Assembly: GCA_000149265.1 (NCBI GenBank)
Contig: CH003212.1
Location: forward strand, 312,721-376,720
DNA from: Ciona savignyi
Lineage: Eukaryota; Chordata; Ascidiacea; Phlebobranchia; Cionidae
Direction: 5' to 3'
Length of the DNA: 64,000 nt
The notes under the pieces are model-generated. The model was not told the DNA's origin. It saw nothing but the letters and a program-made list of their open reading frames with translations, and ran no database searches. This document shows positions 36,501 through 48,242 of the stretch, piece by piece. Within the stretch, counting starts at the first letter, position 1; every line of letters begins with the position of its first letter. The translations under genes were made by a program, and so were the position numbers.

Positions 36501-38489
36501 ATAATAACTTTATTACTTAATTGCAAGATTCTACTATTGTCTCTCTTTATACAGAAGTTGACAGAGGGTCGAGTGTCGCTACTTTCCCATGCAGAAGTTC
36601 CTGACTATCTTCGAACAAAACCTGACCCGGCTGTAGAGCAAGCTGAAAGGCAACTTATAGCTGAAGTTGGTATGCCTACTGATTATGCTGCGATAGCTGT
36701 AAGTATGGAGAGATTTACAACTGTGTAGTAAACTGCATATTGTTTTTCCTGTCATAATACATGTATTAGTCAAAACCTTGGGTAAGTGATTTCTAGCAAA
36801 ACAGTTACACTCACTAGTCATTGCCTCATTTTCTCTACTTTACTTAAATAAGTTTCAAACTTTTATCTTGGTGAATCCTCTAGGTGTCATCAACGCATAA
36901 ACCTTAAGTAATGCAGACCTTTTCAAATTTATTGTATGTAGTCTTGGTGCAATAATACACTTTTTAATTTGAAAATCGACCAAAATATACAGATATTTTT
37001 ATTTATTTTAAAATGAAAATACTCTTTGCCTCTTATCTCATATCAAACATCCCCTTTTTATATCAAACAACTACAGTTAAAGCCCACAGAAATGAAACAT
37101 TGCCTTTGACTTAAGGAGGTTATTTTTTTATAACGATAGTATACTTTTATTAATTTTAGCAAACTCAAGTGTCCATGTTTAACAAGCAGTGCAGCAAAGT
37201 GTTAGAAAAAGTAAAAATGGCTCGAGCAAACTGGAGAGCCGATACAGTTACTTCTCGCAACAACCTCCATTCATTTAACCCCAAAGCTACTGAAGAATTA
37301 GTGGCAACTGCCTACTATGGTAAGTTAACTCATCTAACTTTTTATTGCGGTTGTTTTCACATATACAGATGCCCGGCATAGTTTGTAACTTGTGTATAGA
37401 CAAAAAGCAGTTGTGCAGTTAGCTAAAACTTTCAGAAATAATATTACCTGGTTAAAAATGTTCAGGAATGTTAACTACGATGGTAACTCAAGGACCCATA
37501 AGTTTATGCTTGCAGAAACAAAACTGTAGCAATCGGGTTGAAACCTTCAGTAATGACAGTTAACATGGTCCTGATTGCAAACATCGGATAAAAATATGTA
37601 ATATATACTAAACATGGATAACAAGAGGGACCCAGGTAAGGGACCCTCCTTGCATAAAGATATGGTATACAAAATGTGTTTTACAAATAATAGTCGTTTA
37701 ACATGTGGTTGACATTCAAGTTGTTTTTAAAGTATTCCATTTTGTTAAAAGAAGATTTAAAAAAGTGCTGTTTGTTTTTTAAAGACCCAGAGAAACTTTC
37801 CGGGACTTATCACCTCTGTCATCTAACAATCTTAAAGCATTTTACTGACTTGCTGCTAAGTTATTATGGGATGTAAAAGTGATAAAAGTTTTATTTGCAG
37901 GTCGTGGTTTAAAACCTGCACAAAGCAACCCAACACAACAAATCACACCAAGCACTGGTTAATAATTAGTTTGTATAGTTTTTAATTATGGTAATTAAAT
38001 ATCGCATTTAAATGTATGATGCGCTTTTATTCTGGTCATTTGAATTTCGAAAGTCTTTGTACATGTGCAGTGGGAAATTAGGTGAATAAGTGTAAGAAAG
38101 TCTCTGAATACAACACTTTATTATAATCAAATGCCCTTGTTTTAAAATGTATTACCCTAATACACTTTTCCATTAGTTATCCCTGTAAATGGGAAAATGC
38201 AAGGGGGCGTTATTACATAATTACTCGGCCATACACAAGAAAGATTTCAAGACATTTTTAGAACAACCATAAAATTATGTTTAGGCAGTGTTAAGGACCT
38301 TGCCTAACATTTTACCCTAATTTTCAAATAATTTTTATGAAACTATAATTGTGGTATTTAACACATGTGATGACACTGTAGTTGAATTTGGTTTTCTCTT
38401 AAAACTATATTTTGTATTTTACAGCAACGAACTCTATACCGGGTCCAAGACAAACTGGTATTAGAATGCCTATGATGAAAAGATCGTAG
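30503..38489 (+). CDS. MED8: MED8, Mediator head-module subunit (complete, 7 coding exons)
   Basis: MED8 joins the Mediator head module that links transcription factors to RNA polymerase II. Exons: 30503-30508, 31768-31889, 33619-33763, 36555-36698, 37160-37319, 37901-37957, 38425-38489; all phases agree, 699 bases, 232 aa (human 268 aa). The start is MQ, split by an intron right after the second codon, then GSEAKVLEVSVDSLILRAKD, matching the human MQREEKQLEASLDALLSQ start. Further landmarks: HEHHMLTWPTVLDNFALLSG, NYPIVPLRL, TEGRVSLLSHAEVPDYLRTK, SMFNKQCSKVLEKV, HSFNPKATEELVATAYYG. The C-terminus is short (MPMMKRS) and lacks the long Gln/Gly-rich tail of vertebrates. Large introns hold several SINEs. 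Confidence 0.93.
32048..32095 (+). repeat. Two perfect 24-bp direct repeats
   Basis: The 24-mer starting ACTATGTACGGATGG occurs at 32048-32071 and immediately again at 32072-32095, inside a MED8 intron. Confidence 0.9.
32865..33160 (-). mobile_element. SINE fragments, inverted, in MED8 intron
   Basis: Two partial minus-strand copies: 32865-32945 (GTGCCTTGCCCAAG, CTAGCTAGTGG) and 33000-33160 (TTGCCCAAGCACACAACTGA, CACCTGCAACCTTTCGATTG, GAAAGGCGAC). Confidence 0.75.
34043..34350 (+). mobile_element. tRNA-derived SINE, near full length
   Basis: Starts GGCCGGTTGGTCTAACGGTT, a tRNA-like head with A-box-like TGGTCTAACGG and B-box-like GGTGCGAAACT. Then CTTGGGCAAGGCACTTTACG, ACCCAGCGGATTAATGGG, CACACTGCAATAGCTCCGG, TTTTCCCATTCACG, and a TATCC-rich tail. 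One of the best copies in the window. Confidence 0.93.
34455..34625 (+). mobile_element. 5'-truncated SINE copy
   Basis: Lacks the tRNA-like head; begins at the CAAGGCACGTCATGAACATT block and continues CTGCAATAGCTATGGTAACC and TTTTCCTTTTCACAGGGG, directly abutting the next copy. Confidence 0.8.
34630..34908 (+). mobile_element. tRNA-derived SINE, tandem to the previous copy
   Basis: Head GACCCGCTAGTCTGGTGGTT, AAGTGCGACGCC, CTGGTCGCTATCTAGTCGG, CTTGGGTAAGGCACTTAACG, a small deletion before CTACTTGTGTGTTAATC, and an end in GTATCCTATCCTATTG. Confidence 0.9.
36258..36445 (+). repeat. Dispersed repeat family B (in MED8 intron)
   Basis: Shares GCTTGCAGAAACAA at the start, GGTAATGAGGTAGCCACAGA in the middle and TAACATGTGGTTGACACTCT at the end with copies at 37476-37715 and, inverted, 57208-57385. 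Non-coding; ends just upstream of exon 4. Confidence 0.7.
37476..37715 (+). repeat. Dispersed repeat family B, second copy
   Basis: Starts GGTAACTCAAGGACCCATAA, then GTTTATGCTTGCAGAAACAA and AATCGGGTTGAAACC; ends TTTAACATGTGGTTGACATT. In the MED8 intron after exon 5. Confidence 0.75.
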
Positions 38490-38604
38490 TAAAAGTGTGT
38501 TTCGTTACATAATATTCTTGATCAGTGTCCTTTGGCTTAGAATATTTGTTACAGTACCATTTACGTGGTTATGTTTTACTTTTTTTGTTTGGTAGGAAAA
38601 CAAA

Positions 38605-38610
38605 AATAAA
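38605..38610 (+). terminator. MED8: Candidate MED8 poly(A) signal AATAAA
   Basis: Canonical AATAAA 116 bases downstream of the MED8 stop. Confidence 0.6.
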
Positions 38611-41600
38611 ATATACAAAAACATTATTTTATTGTGTGCGAAACTTTTTGCGAAAAATCCGTTAACAATATCTTAAAATGATCAACTGCACTTTATAATC
38701 GTGTGATGAAACCATGCCGTTAGGTTATTTCTTAAATGGCCAGCGGCATAGCTCGTGCAGTCGGTGAGAGCGTCGTCTTTTAGCCGAAAGTTTCGAAAAC
38801 TGAACACATGAACTCAAGTTGTCAGACGACATCAGTGACAACACGGATTTTTCTCATGTTAGAACCGAAAACAATCGTATATAAAACCTATGTCATATTT
38901 TCCTACAAGCCAGAATAGAAAGTATTCACCAAATGTTTTAATCCTAGTAAAAAAACTGTTCTATAATCACAATAAATTGTGGTTTTAAAAATATGCTGAA
39001 CACATTTTAATCCCGCCGAGCTTCGTATTGCCCACACGAGGTAATTTCAGTTTGGCAAACAAAGCTGTTAGAATTGTGGAAAATTGGGGAATTTAGAAAG
39101 CCTTCCAGTCATACTGCTATATCACGTTGCCATAAAATCTCGTAAATTCCCAGTGTTCAAGAGCGTTTTCGGAAACTACGCATGCGTGCTGAGTCGTGGG
39201 AACGTATATTCGGGAAATTTTTGTGATTCTCCGCCGACGGCCACACTACATTTGGGTGGCCAATACCTGAACTTTGTACTCCAAAAGTGTTTGGCTCGCC
39301 GAAATTCACACAATCGGGGAATTGCGATACGATCTCCAGCGCGTGATGAATTACCCTTAAATTTAAACTATTTTCGGAGAATCGTGGAGTGAAAGTCACA
39401 TATGAGCAATAGATATTCGTAGGTTGGTCAGCAATAAGATTACGAAACAGTAACGAAACTAGGATATTTATTTACCTGCCTTGATCTTCACGGAACGCGA
39501 CTAATTTGATTGTGACACAGTTAAAATTGTTTTTTACTTCATGTCCTGAAGAAATTTACTATAGCGTTGTCAGTACGTGTGTCGTTATGGATTTGGGTGG
39601 ATTATTATTCGCAGGTTGCGTGATGTAGATGTTTAGGAATACACATCTAAAACGTGTGTATAAACTTTTCGGAAAGTTTATCCAGATTAAACCTCTTTCG
39701 TTCAAATGGTTATTACACCGATTCTGACAACGATCAGAAAAAAATAAATTAAAAATTAAAAAACGGAAAAAACAATATTTTTTCTCTTATTCTAAATCTA
39801 AAAGGAAACTATAATAACAATTCCCAACTTAATATTTACTATAATTGGAATTGGGCTAGTTTTGATAAACCAAAATACTGGGTAATATAAGAATATGTGG
39901 AAATAAAAGCCAACGTTATGCCTCGAATTATTTCCATTTTAAACCAAACTCACTCCGACGACATTATTTCTACCGCTGGGTTATCAATGCGAAAATATTG
40001 TGATATGTATATAAATATTTCCAGTGCGATCGGTCCTAATAAACGTGTCGCCTCACGTACTTACTATTATATGCTAGGGTAAGTATAGATTTGAAATTCT
40101 ATCCTTTAGCCATGACGCATGACATACAATCCCGCCGATGCGCACAGAAGGCCTATAAGTGGCTAAAACGTGACGAATTTCTTGACTGAGCTTTAATACA
40201 GCTCGAAGGGTATATATAATAAAAACGCGTTGATGCAATAAGCAACATCTTTATGCCTTTAATAAACAAGTTCATCAATATGAAATGTTTTGATCAAAAA
40301 ATTTTGATAAAATACTATAGCTTCCATGTGAAGGCTAATATCGGCCGTATAAACAAATTCATCGATTTAAACCAATATATATAAATTTATCCTTATTCGC
40401 GAAGTGGCTCAGTTTGCAAATATAGCCCAGTTTGAAAAACATGTAACAATATTAGGCTGTTATATTTATAAAAAAATTAACTAAACTATAAATATTCTAT
40501 TTTATTTATATATATATAGCATCCAGCCTGTTTCACATTTTTTTTCTGAAATTAAAGCATTGCAGTTTGTCGACAATTAAGAACGTAATAAACATCTTCT
40601 TAACTACAACTTTTGATAATAAAAATTCCATTTATATTAGGTTGAATACATTCGGCGGTATTTATGTAAAACTGTTGTTAATTAAAACACAAATGAAATG
40701 CATATGTATGGAACTATCGCTAGTTTACTTATTCTAGAATTACTATTTTTGGGTATTTTTATTCGACATTTGTAAATAAAATACTACCAAATTAATTAAA
40801 CGTAGTTGAGATAGCGTGAAAGCTGACGTTCTTTGCATATTGTCTGCAACTGCCTGCGTCAATGAGGTTTATATAAATAGATTTGAAGATATATAATGTA
40901 TATTAGCTGCATTGAGAATAGGACATTTGGCAAATTTTAATCGAGGTACAGTTTCCACACTTTCTCTAATAATATAATTCTTACAACAAATTGACCAAGA
41001 GCAATAAAAGCATATTTGGCTTTATTAATAATCACGATGGGGAAATTTGTAATAAAATAAATTATTTGATTACAAAATTACCGCATATTCGTCCAACTTT
41101 ATATAGTATCGTTAAATATTAACATTTGGAATAAGCGACCGTTTTAAGGCTTTTTTTAATTTGGTTATAGGCAACATAGATAGCCTACATACTAATCTTT
41201 ATTTATATAAATATACAAAAGAAAAAAATCAACCTTATTATAAACACACGATATTAATCAATTATTTATAAGATTTACTAAGCCTCGGCTGTGAAATAAA
41301 GATATTTGTGTGGCTACACCACACAAATTGATCAATACAAGTTTCTTCAAATACTGCAAACCAAACGGCGTAACCATATTTAACTCTTGACCGTGGGAAT
41401 GTTAACCCCAGTTTTGGGTATGGTGAAAAATAATATAACACATGTCATAAATAAGCCACAATTCAAACTACCGTTTATGCTGTAAAGATTGAAAATAAAT
41501 TCTAATCTAAGTAAGCCCATTTTGCATAAGTTTGGTATCGTAAAGTGCAACAACAAACTGTGCATATAAAATGCATATTTAAAATATGATTGCGGCACTT

Positions 41601-41764
41601 TACTTATAACTTTGTTAATTGTTTACCAATGCCTAGCCCTAGCCATGTAAGTCAACATAGTTGTGGGAGGGTATGACGACACTGTATATATAACAACGAC
41701 TAAAAGTAATCGTGATTATAATATTTTTTCGTTGGTGTGAATATATATACATTACCGCACCTTA

Positions 41765-41827
41765 CAATATTTTGATGTTGAAATTTTTACCCTCCTATAT
41801 ACATAAATATACAACATCAAAATGTTG
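41765..41827. repeat. Inverted repeat (hairpin) upstream of peptide gene
   Basis: CAATATTTTGATGTTG (41765-41780) and CAACATCAAAATGTTG (41812-41827) pair over 16 bases with one mismatch, around a 31-base loop. Confidence 0.7.
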
Positions 41828-42015
41828 GTATTGATCCATTGGAGGAGAAAGAACTACTGAAGAGACTAAAATTAGACACCGGCCATCAACTCGGAATGTC
41901 AACTGTGCGGTGGCTAAATTTTTATTTCCTTTTCCCCGGGGCAAATTATGCAAAAGGTCTTATTAATATCGAGAGAAGATATATCCATAAGAGCAGCAGG
42001 AAAAAAGGGGCAAAA

Positions 42016-42024
42016 TATATATAA
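42016..42024 (+). promoter_or_regulatory. Candidate TATA box (TATATATAA)
   Basis: TATATATAA 64 bases upstream of the peptide-gene ATG, a spacing that allows a 5' leader of about 35-40 bases. Other TATATA runs lie near 41685 and 41742, so the assignment is tentative. Confidence 0.45.
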
Positions 42025-42087
42025 TTCGGAGCAATTGCCAGAAGGCTAAATAAGTAAGAAAAAACAGAGAGAAGCTGCTACAAACTG

Positions 42088-45000
42088 ATGGCAAAATCAT
42101 TAAACCTAAGTTCGGTTGCACTAAGCATAAGTTTGCTTATATTTATGATTTTGGTGTTGACGACAAAAGTGGAGGCGAGTAATAAGCTATCCAGACGGCG
42201 GTTGAGAGATTTTGTGTGCAGAAAATGCTGGAGTAAATTGTACCATCGCTGCAACTACGGAGTTGGATTAACAAAACGAAGCAGTAAGTAAAATATTACT
42301 AATTCACTAATGTCCAGGAGACAATTTGACTTAACCGAAAACACGTACATCCCGTGGATTTGTTTGTGTCACAAATGGCATGTTTGGGGTCAATTCAATA
42401 GGGCATAAACATTATTAGTATTGCGGAAAATGGTTGTTTCGATACCAATTTCGAGATTGAGTTGGATTACAAGCGATTTTTTTCTTATCTTGTTCTGTCA
42501 ACCTAAGCGAGAGCTCAATAAACGACGGATACCATACTCCCATATGTCTGTGCGATTTCCACCATAACGATTCTAAGATATATTTCTGAAAGGTACAACG
42601 TACCCCTTTCACGCCTTTACGTCATTGGAATATATTTGCTTATTCCACACACACACATATAGGCCTATACATTACAAAATATATCTCGCCAACGGTTTGT
42701 TACCGGTTTAAAGTAATTGTGTATATCTTAGTTCGTGTAGGCCTAAGCTTAATTAAATTCTTATACAAAAACAATATAAATCGTTTTCGACACGCCGTAC
42801 TTTTGTGTATTTAATTGTTTTTAGTGAATTGGAATTAGTCTTTCCCCGACTTCGCTTATTACTTCCCTCTCTCTTGATGCGTAACATATGCTCCGGGCAC
42901 TGTCAACTCGTGTACGAATGGTACCAACCGTTACTGTCATTCAAGCTCCGGTATCGAATCCAGAATAATTGAAACGGCGATAAATTACTCTAGGAAATCG
43001 ACCATCATTGTAGCCTTTTATTATTCACTTAGCATGTATGGAATAAACACAAAAACAGCAATCGAAGTGTAGAGTTTACCGGCCAATAAAGACATATAAA
43101 AGGCTGACGCAAACAACAGACTGACGTTTCAATAAAGTGTGTATTCCGATAGGCTTAAAGAGCTATTTGAACAGGGTATAATGGAACAGGATAGCATACA
43201 AACAAAATATTTTGATTAATTTCTTTATAAGCCACCTTGAAATAGAAGTTCCCATTTGAGTACACGCGTGCTGGTAATTTCACGAAACAATTTGCGGTTA
43301 GCAAATTAAAGGATCTCTCGCACGCAAACTCGTAGTTGTGCGCAGCAGATCTTGCGAAGAGCTTTGTTTTGGCAATTTAGACTCACATCACATGTTAATC
43401 CCACTTCTGTGAACTGATAGTATGCCGAAGACGTGGAGTTTGAAAGGAATATTGGATAAGGTTTATAACAATATATATGCAATAAAAGAATAGTTACTTT
43501 ATTCTGACAATTGTCGACTACAAATTAAGAAGTGGGTCAATATTTAGTACAATATACACATAATACAAATTATCACCTTTTTGTAGAGGCTTATGCATCT
43601 TTTCCTTTTTTATTAAATTAAGGTCTTAAAATATGACCATTATTAGATACCATGGAGGGTAACTCTTAATGCCCAGTGTGAGCATTGTGTAGGCAATGTG
43701 GACACACTTAAGATCCTAACACTTACCACACTTCTTACACTGCATACACTGCCCACATTGCCCACACTGGGTATTTAGACGAACCTCCAGGGTAGCATAT
43801 TTTACAAAAATAGTTATGTCTTATGAATGAAGTAGCGTAAAAAAGCGTAAAAAGGCCAGTTACGTGTTTGAATTGAATTTTGGGAAATTGTTTTTTTTTT
43901 AATACGAATTGGATTAAAACTTTTTAAATTGTTTAAACATGACCTAAATATGTACAACCAACATTTAGTTATGAGCATTAAAAAAAACAAAATCGAACTT
44001 TTTTCCTGGAATTTAACTTATTTCAATAATCACGCTTAACCAAAAAATACAGAATTCTGTGAAAACAGAACGAAGTTTTTAAGGTGTTGGATAATGTGTA
44101 TTGGATATGCAATGGTACATTCAGTCGTACTCCATAAAAATTAAGTAAATCATTCAGCAAATTAAGTAAAATAGTGATGAACACGTTGTTGACCCACTAT
44201 AGTTTTTTATGGTTTTGTTGACTTTTACTTCAGCAGCTTAGTTATTGTAAACATTGATGAGAAGTAATTTTTTATAAAAAGGTAAAGTTTTGGCAGAAAT
44301 TTTTACTTTATTCTTGTCCGAAGCCGAGTTACACCTAACAAAAAATATAACACTTAAAACGTGTGACGCATTATAAGCTGATTGTAACTAAATACCCGAC
44401 TAGGCACGGGTTCCTAGCACATGTCTTTTTAAAAAGTTGCAGTATGCCGAGACGGATACTCTTATTTAGAGTTTAAAATAAAGAGTCATTACCCAAAACT
44501 TAATGAATTTATTCGATATCTCTACGAAAATGAGAGCGGTAAAGAAAGTCTTGTGAATGACGGGTTTCTAAAATATGTACAATTAAACGATTACAAACTT
44601 ATCAAATTTTAAAGAATAAAAACAATAATTAACAAATTATAACTGTACCGGAGCCAAATACGTCATATACATTTCAACAATCACCGATAACTCTAAAGCA
44701 TACTAATTAAAATTATCAATGGACCTATATTAACTAACAAAAATGAGCAGGCGATAAAAACGAGGTTTTTATACTTTCGTGAAATGGTGTGAAAGAGGAA
44801 ATACACCAACGATCTTATTCCCTCGTGACATCGATATAAATACAGGCTATACAGTAATGGCGACGATAAATCTTACACTGATTAATAGTGGATAATATAA
44901 ACATATTTACAGATAACACTATTTTTGGTGCAATAGTAACGATTTTTTAGCGTTTTTTCGCGATTTTATAATACTATTTTCTATCACCTTATTGCGAAAA

Positions 45001-46033
45001 TACCAAGAATTTCTTTGTCGAATTTGACCGTGATTTATTTGTTGACAGTTACAGAAGAAACGTCAAAATTCGATTCCGGCTTGATAAACGAACAGAGCAG
45101 CCTTGTTAATCAAGTTACTCCTCATTTGTACAACGTACACAACAGAAACCGAAGAGCAACTGAGAGAAAGAGAAGGGGAACAAGACGGTTATTCTACAGA
45201 TTCCGAATCAATTGCCGCATTTGCCAAATACACTGCTTTCAGAAGTAGGCAAAAAGTAGTTTTGTAAATGCCTAGGTATACATGGCGTCGCGGGAGACGC
45301 TTATTCGGTAAATGTGTACCTGTAAAACGATACCAAACCCGATGGTAGTCTTAACCATTCAGCGCAGTTTCAACAAAATCCGATATTTTCGTGTCACCAG
45401 TGTTAACACTTTGAACTCAATAACACGGTACGTCTACTCACGTACATTTCCCCATGGTATGGTTTTGTATATTTTAATGCTCTGGTATCTAGTTATAATT
45501 TGTGCATGGCCGATTGTCCCGATCAAATAGCTTTTTATTGGTACCTTTGCATTTACTATTGTTGCACAAACTGTATAAGACAAAAGAGTTTTGGGACTAT
45601 AGATTATATTACTTTCATAGACAAATTGAATTAAGCCACTTTCCGAAATGTAGATGGATATAAAATATACTATTTTGCTATTTTATTTTTAAAGTTGACA
45701 ATATAACTAACTATTTTTTGAATTTATTTTATTTCAAACTTTTCTTTGGTCACTTTTAGTGTCATTACAGTCCTTTCAGTGATTTAATTTTAACATTCCG
45801 TTGAAACAATGCTATTTTACTTCTTTATGGTTATTAATAAAATAGAAAAACAATGCGATATGTACTTAAAACTGGTTTGTAGCGTCTATTCAGTATGGGT
45901 TACATTTGAAAAATGGGGCACATATTGTTTTTGTCCATTTTTCAGCAAACCCTCGACAGACATGCAATGTCGCTCCGATATCTATCGAAGAAGTTATAGA
46001 TTCGCATTGAAACTGTTAAGATTGAATAGATAA
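42088..46033 (+). CDS. Secreted cysteine-rich cationic prepropeptide, unrecognised (3 exons)
   Basis: Exons 42088-42283, 45049-45244, 45946-46033 join in phases 1 and 2 with no stop; 480 bases, 159 aa. Residues 1-30 are a signal peptide (SISLLIFMILVLTT core, cleavage likely after VEA). Next comes a basic segment with LRDFVCRKCWSKLYHRC and a KR site, then a connecting stretch without Cys, then RNRRATERKRRGTRR processing sites and LFYRFRINCRICQIHC. The last exon adds one Cys and a basic tail (YRFALKLLRLNR). If the donor at 45245 is not used, the protein ends FQK at 45248 with six Cys instead of seven. The plan (peptide-KR-connector-RKRR-peptide, phase-1 intron just after the first peptide) recalls insulin/relaxin genes, but spacing is C-x2-C-x7-C and C-x2-C-x3-C, not the canonical pattern. 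A cationic antimicrobial peptide is the other option. Splicing is predicted, not observed. Confidence 0.6.
43651..43790. mobile_element. Foldback (palindromic) MITE, copy 1
   Basis: Lies in intron 1 of the peptide gene. The left arm has ATGCCCAGTGTGAGCATTG and AGGCAATGTGG; the right arm, inverted, reads CTGGAGGTTCGTCTAAATAC, CCAGTGTGGGCAATG. Arms are built from short CAGTGTGGGCA-like units, so almost the whole 140 bp can fold back. A second copy is at 63672-63873. Confidence 0.7.
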
Positions 46034-47232
46034 GTTGGTCCAGGTATACAGAAACCAAATTTTTGTTGATAAGCAAAGGAAAATCCCTTGACTTGTTAAA
46101 AACCGATCCAAACTTTCTTGTTTTTCATAGTTAAATTGACTTGGGTCATGTGTTTTTTAATATTAATTTTTCCGTTATGTATAGAAGTGAAGTACATCAG
46201 TTAGCCTACTGTGTAAAATATTTAATAACCGCAAATTCTAGTAATATCCTAACGTAAAAGTGGAATACAAGTTTTGGAGTTGGAAACGTCTTGATATTGC
46301 TGGAGTTGCGCGTTTTGTGACGAGTCCTACAATGTCGAAAAAAGACGTAACAGTAATCATCATTGTTTTAAACCCGCATTTGGGTAGAAAATGTTGACTA
46401 ATAAGGTGTAAAAGAACATGAATCGGACACAAATATACCTTTTTAGCTTAACATCGAAAAAGGGTTTGGTTTTGTAACTTCGGAATCCATCATTTTAGGC
46501 TTGCGTATACAAAACTATAACATTCGGATTGAAACATTTCGGATGTCAGATAACACGAACGTGAGGTGCAAGCATAAGCATTTGACCAGAATATTGTTAT
46601 GGGATTCTTGAATACGACAACCATGTTATCTAACATTGCTAAATATTTAAACCCAATGGGTTCTGTTTTGTTTGTGTTACCCGATGTTCGGTTAAACAAG
46701 TATATTCGCCGGTTTAACAACTCGACGGTTGGCGATAAGTGATCAATTACTGTAATCTAAGTTTGCGGCAGTAAATCTCCATAGGGTAACACACACCACT
46801 TGTATTCACAGTTGTCCAGTTTTATGATTTTAAGCGTATGAATAAGTGTTGGTTTAAATCCATAAAATAAACACTAACCCAATTATGTATACAAGTATTC
46901 TAAAAAATCCACATAAGGCATAAGCGGTTATAAACCCAACAGACCGGTTTATATAGGCCTACAATAAACTGGCAAAGAAGAACTATGGCGATACGGGCGT
47001 CGATTACACACGAAATGAATTATATTCTTTGGCTAATATTCCATGGAAGAAAATATAGTGCAAAGCTTGTGATCGGTCAGTCCTATAATCTTATAAATCA
47101 ATCAGACATTTTGTAGATATGTGGAATTCTAAACTAGGGCTAACCACCATCAACTTTAGGTTGGTTCAGTTGGGTTTCAAAAATGAATTGTAGCCTACGC
47201 CCCCTGCCTTTAGAGGTGAATGTGGATTATTA

Positions 47233-47530
47233 GTCCGGCCCGATGGTCTAGCGGTTAAGTGCGTCGCCTTTCAATCGAAAGGTTGCAGGTGCGAAACTGG
47301 TCGCTAGCTAGTCGGTTGTGTCCTTGGGCAAGGCACTTTACGGACATTGCCTGTACCCAGCGGATTAATGGGTTCTACCAAATTGAAGGAACGTGTCTAT
47401 CATATACAACACACTGCAATAGCTCCGGTAACCCGACGATGGGCGCGAGGTGATCTGACGATTGCCCGTGTGATAACCCCTGGGGTTTTCCCATTCACGG
47501 GGATAAACATGAATATCCTATCCTATCCTA
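47233..47530 (+). mobile_element. tRNA-derived SINE, full length
   Basis: Best reference copy: head GTCCGGCCCGATGGTCTAGC, GGTTAAGTGCGTCGCCTTTC, AATCGAAAGGTTGCAGGTGC, then GGTCGCTAGCTAGTCGG, CTTGGGCAAGGCACTTTACG, CCAGCGGATTAATGGGTTC, ACGATGGGCGCGAGGTGATC and TCACGGGGATAAACATGAAT, ending TATCCTATCCTATCC. Confidence 0.95.
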
Positions 47531-48009
47531 GTCAAACTTTCTAGTCCCTATTGTTTGTCATTCCTACTATTTTAACCCGATTGCCCAAATCCTTTGTCAT
47601 AAACGCAAATTCAAAACGGAGATATTAGTCTATTTTACGCATTCATAAAATTTCGGGTGTTTAAAAATTTTCTTTTTATATATATATATCCCACATTAGA
47701 GGTAGCACAAATTAACATATGTGATTTAACAACTCGATTGACCTATTTCCGTCATGTTTATAAAAGACGTTTAATTGGATTACTGATTTCCTTTTTTGTA
47801 TATAGCCTACATTCCTTTTAATGTATATTAATAATTTGCCCTCAGTTTCAAAATTTAAACAACGCTGTTTGCTGATAACACTTTTTTGTGTATGTCAAGT
47901 AAATTTCCTTATAAACTTCAGGCAAAAGTGAACTTGAAACTGACTGTAAAGGACGATTAGCTGCGATCAAACAAACTTCACAAATTATAGCAAATTTTTA
48001 AATTCAATT

Positions 48010-48242
48010 GTCCGGCCGGTTGGTCTAACGGTTAAATGCGTCGCCTTTCAATCGAAAGGTTGCAGGTGCGAAACTGGTCGCTAGCTAGTCGGTTCTGTCC
48101 TTGGGCAAGGCACTTTACAGACATTGCCTGAACCCAGCGGATTAATGGGTTTTACCAAATTGAAGGAACGTGTCTATCATATACAACACAATGCAATATC
48201 TCCGGTAACCCGTTAACAACACACTGCAATAGCTCCGGTAAC
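48010..48242 (+). mobile_element. SINE copy, 3' truncated with internal duplication
   Basis: Full head (GTCCGGCCGGTTGGTCTAAC) and body to ATCTCCGGTAACCC, then a second ACAACACACTGCAATAGCTC stretch, and an abrupt junction to an inverted copy. Confidence 0.9.

Larger units (their letters stand above)
38490..42015. other. Intergenic region MED8 to peptide gene
   Basis: No gene recognised. Near 38738-38800 there is a tRNA-like fragment (GGCATAGCTCGTGCAGTCGG, GAGAGCGTCGTC) that looks like the head of a second, older tRNA-SINE. A 16-bp inverted repeat lies at 41765-41780/41812-41827. The rest is AT-rich sequence without recognisable structure; open frames at 39084-39392 (+) and 39157-39399 (-) are opposite each other and show no family features. 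Confidence 0.5.

Noticed and set aside
38738-38800. tRNA-like sequence
   Set aside because: GGCATAGCTCGTGCAGTCGG resembles a tRNA D-arm region, but no T-arm or acceptor stem follows; more likely an old SINE remnant.
39084-39399. Overlapping ~100-codon and 80-codon frames on opposite strands
   Set aside because: No homology recognised, no splice or signal features; mutual antisense frames in GC-richer DNA are expected by chance.
47259-47544. Repeated MRRLSIERLQVRNW-type open frames (also at 53547-53918 and 58910-59227)
   Set aside because: They are translations of the SINE, recurring wherever the SINE does, in both orientations.
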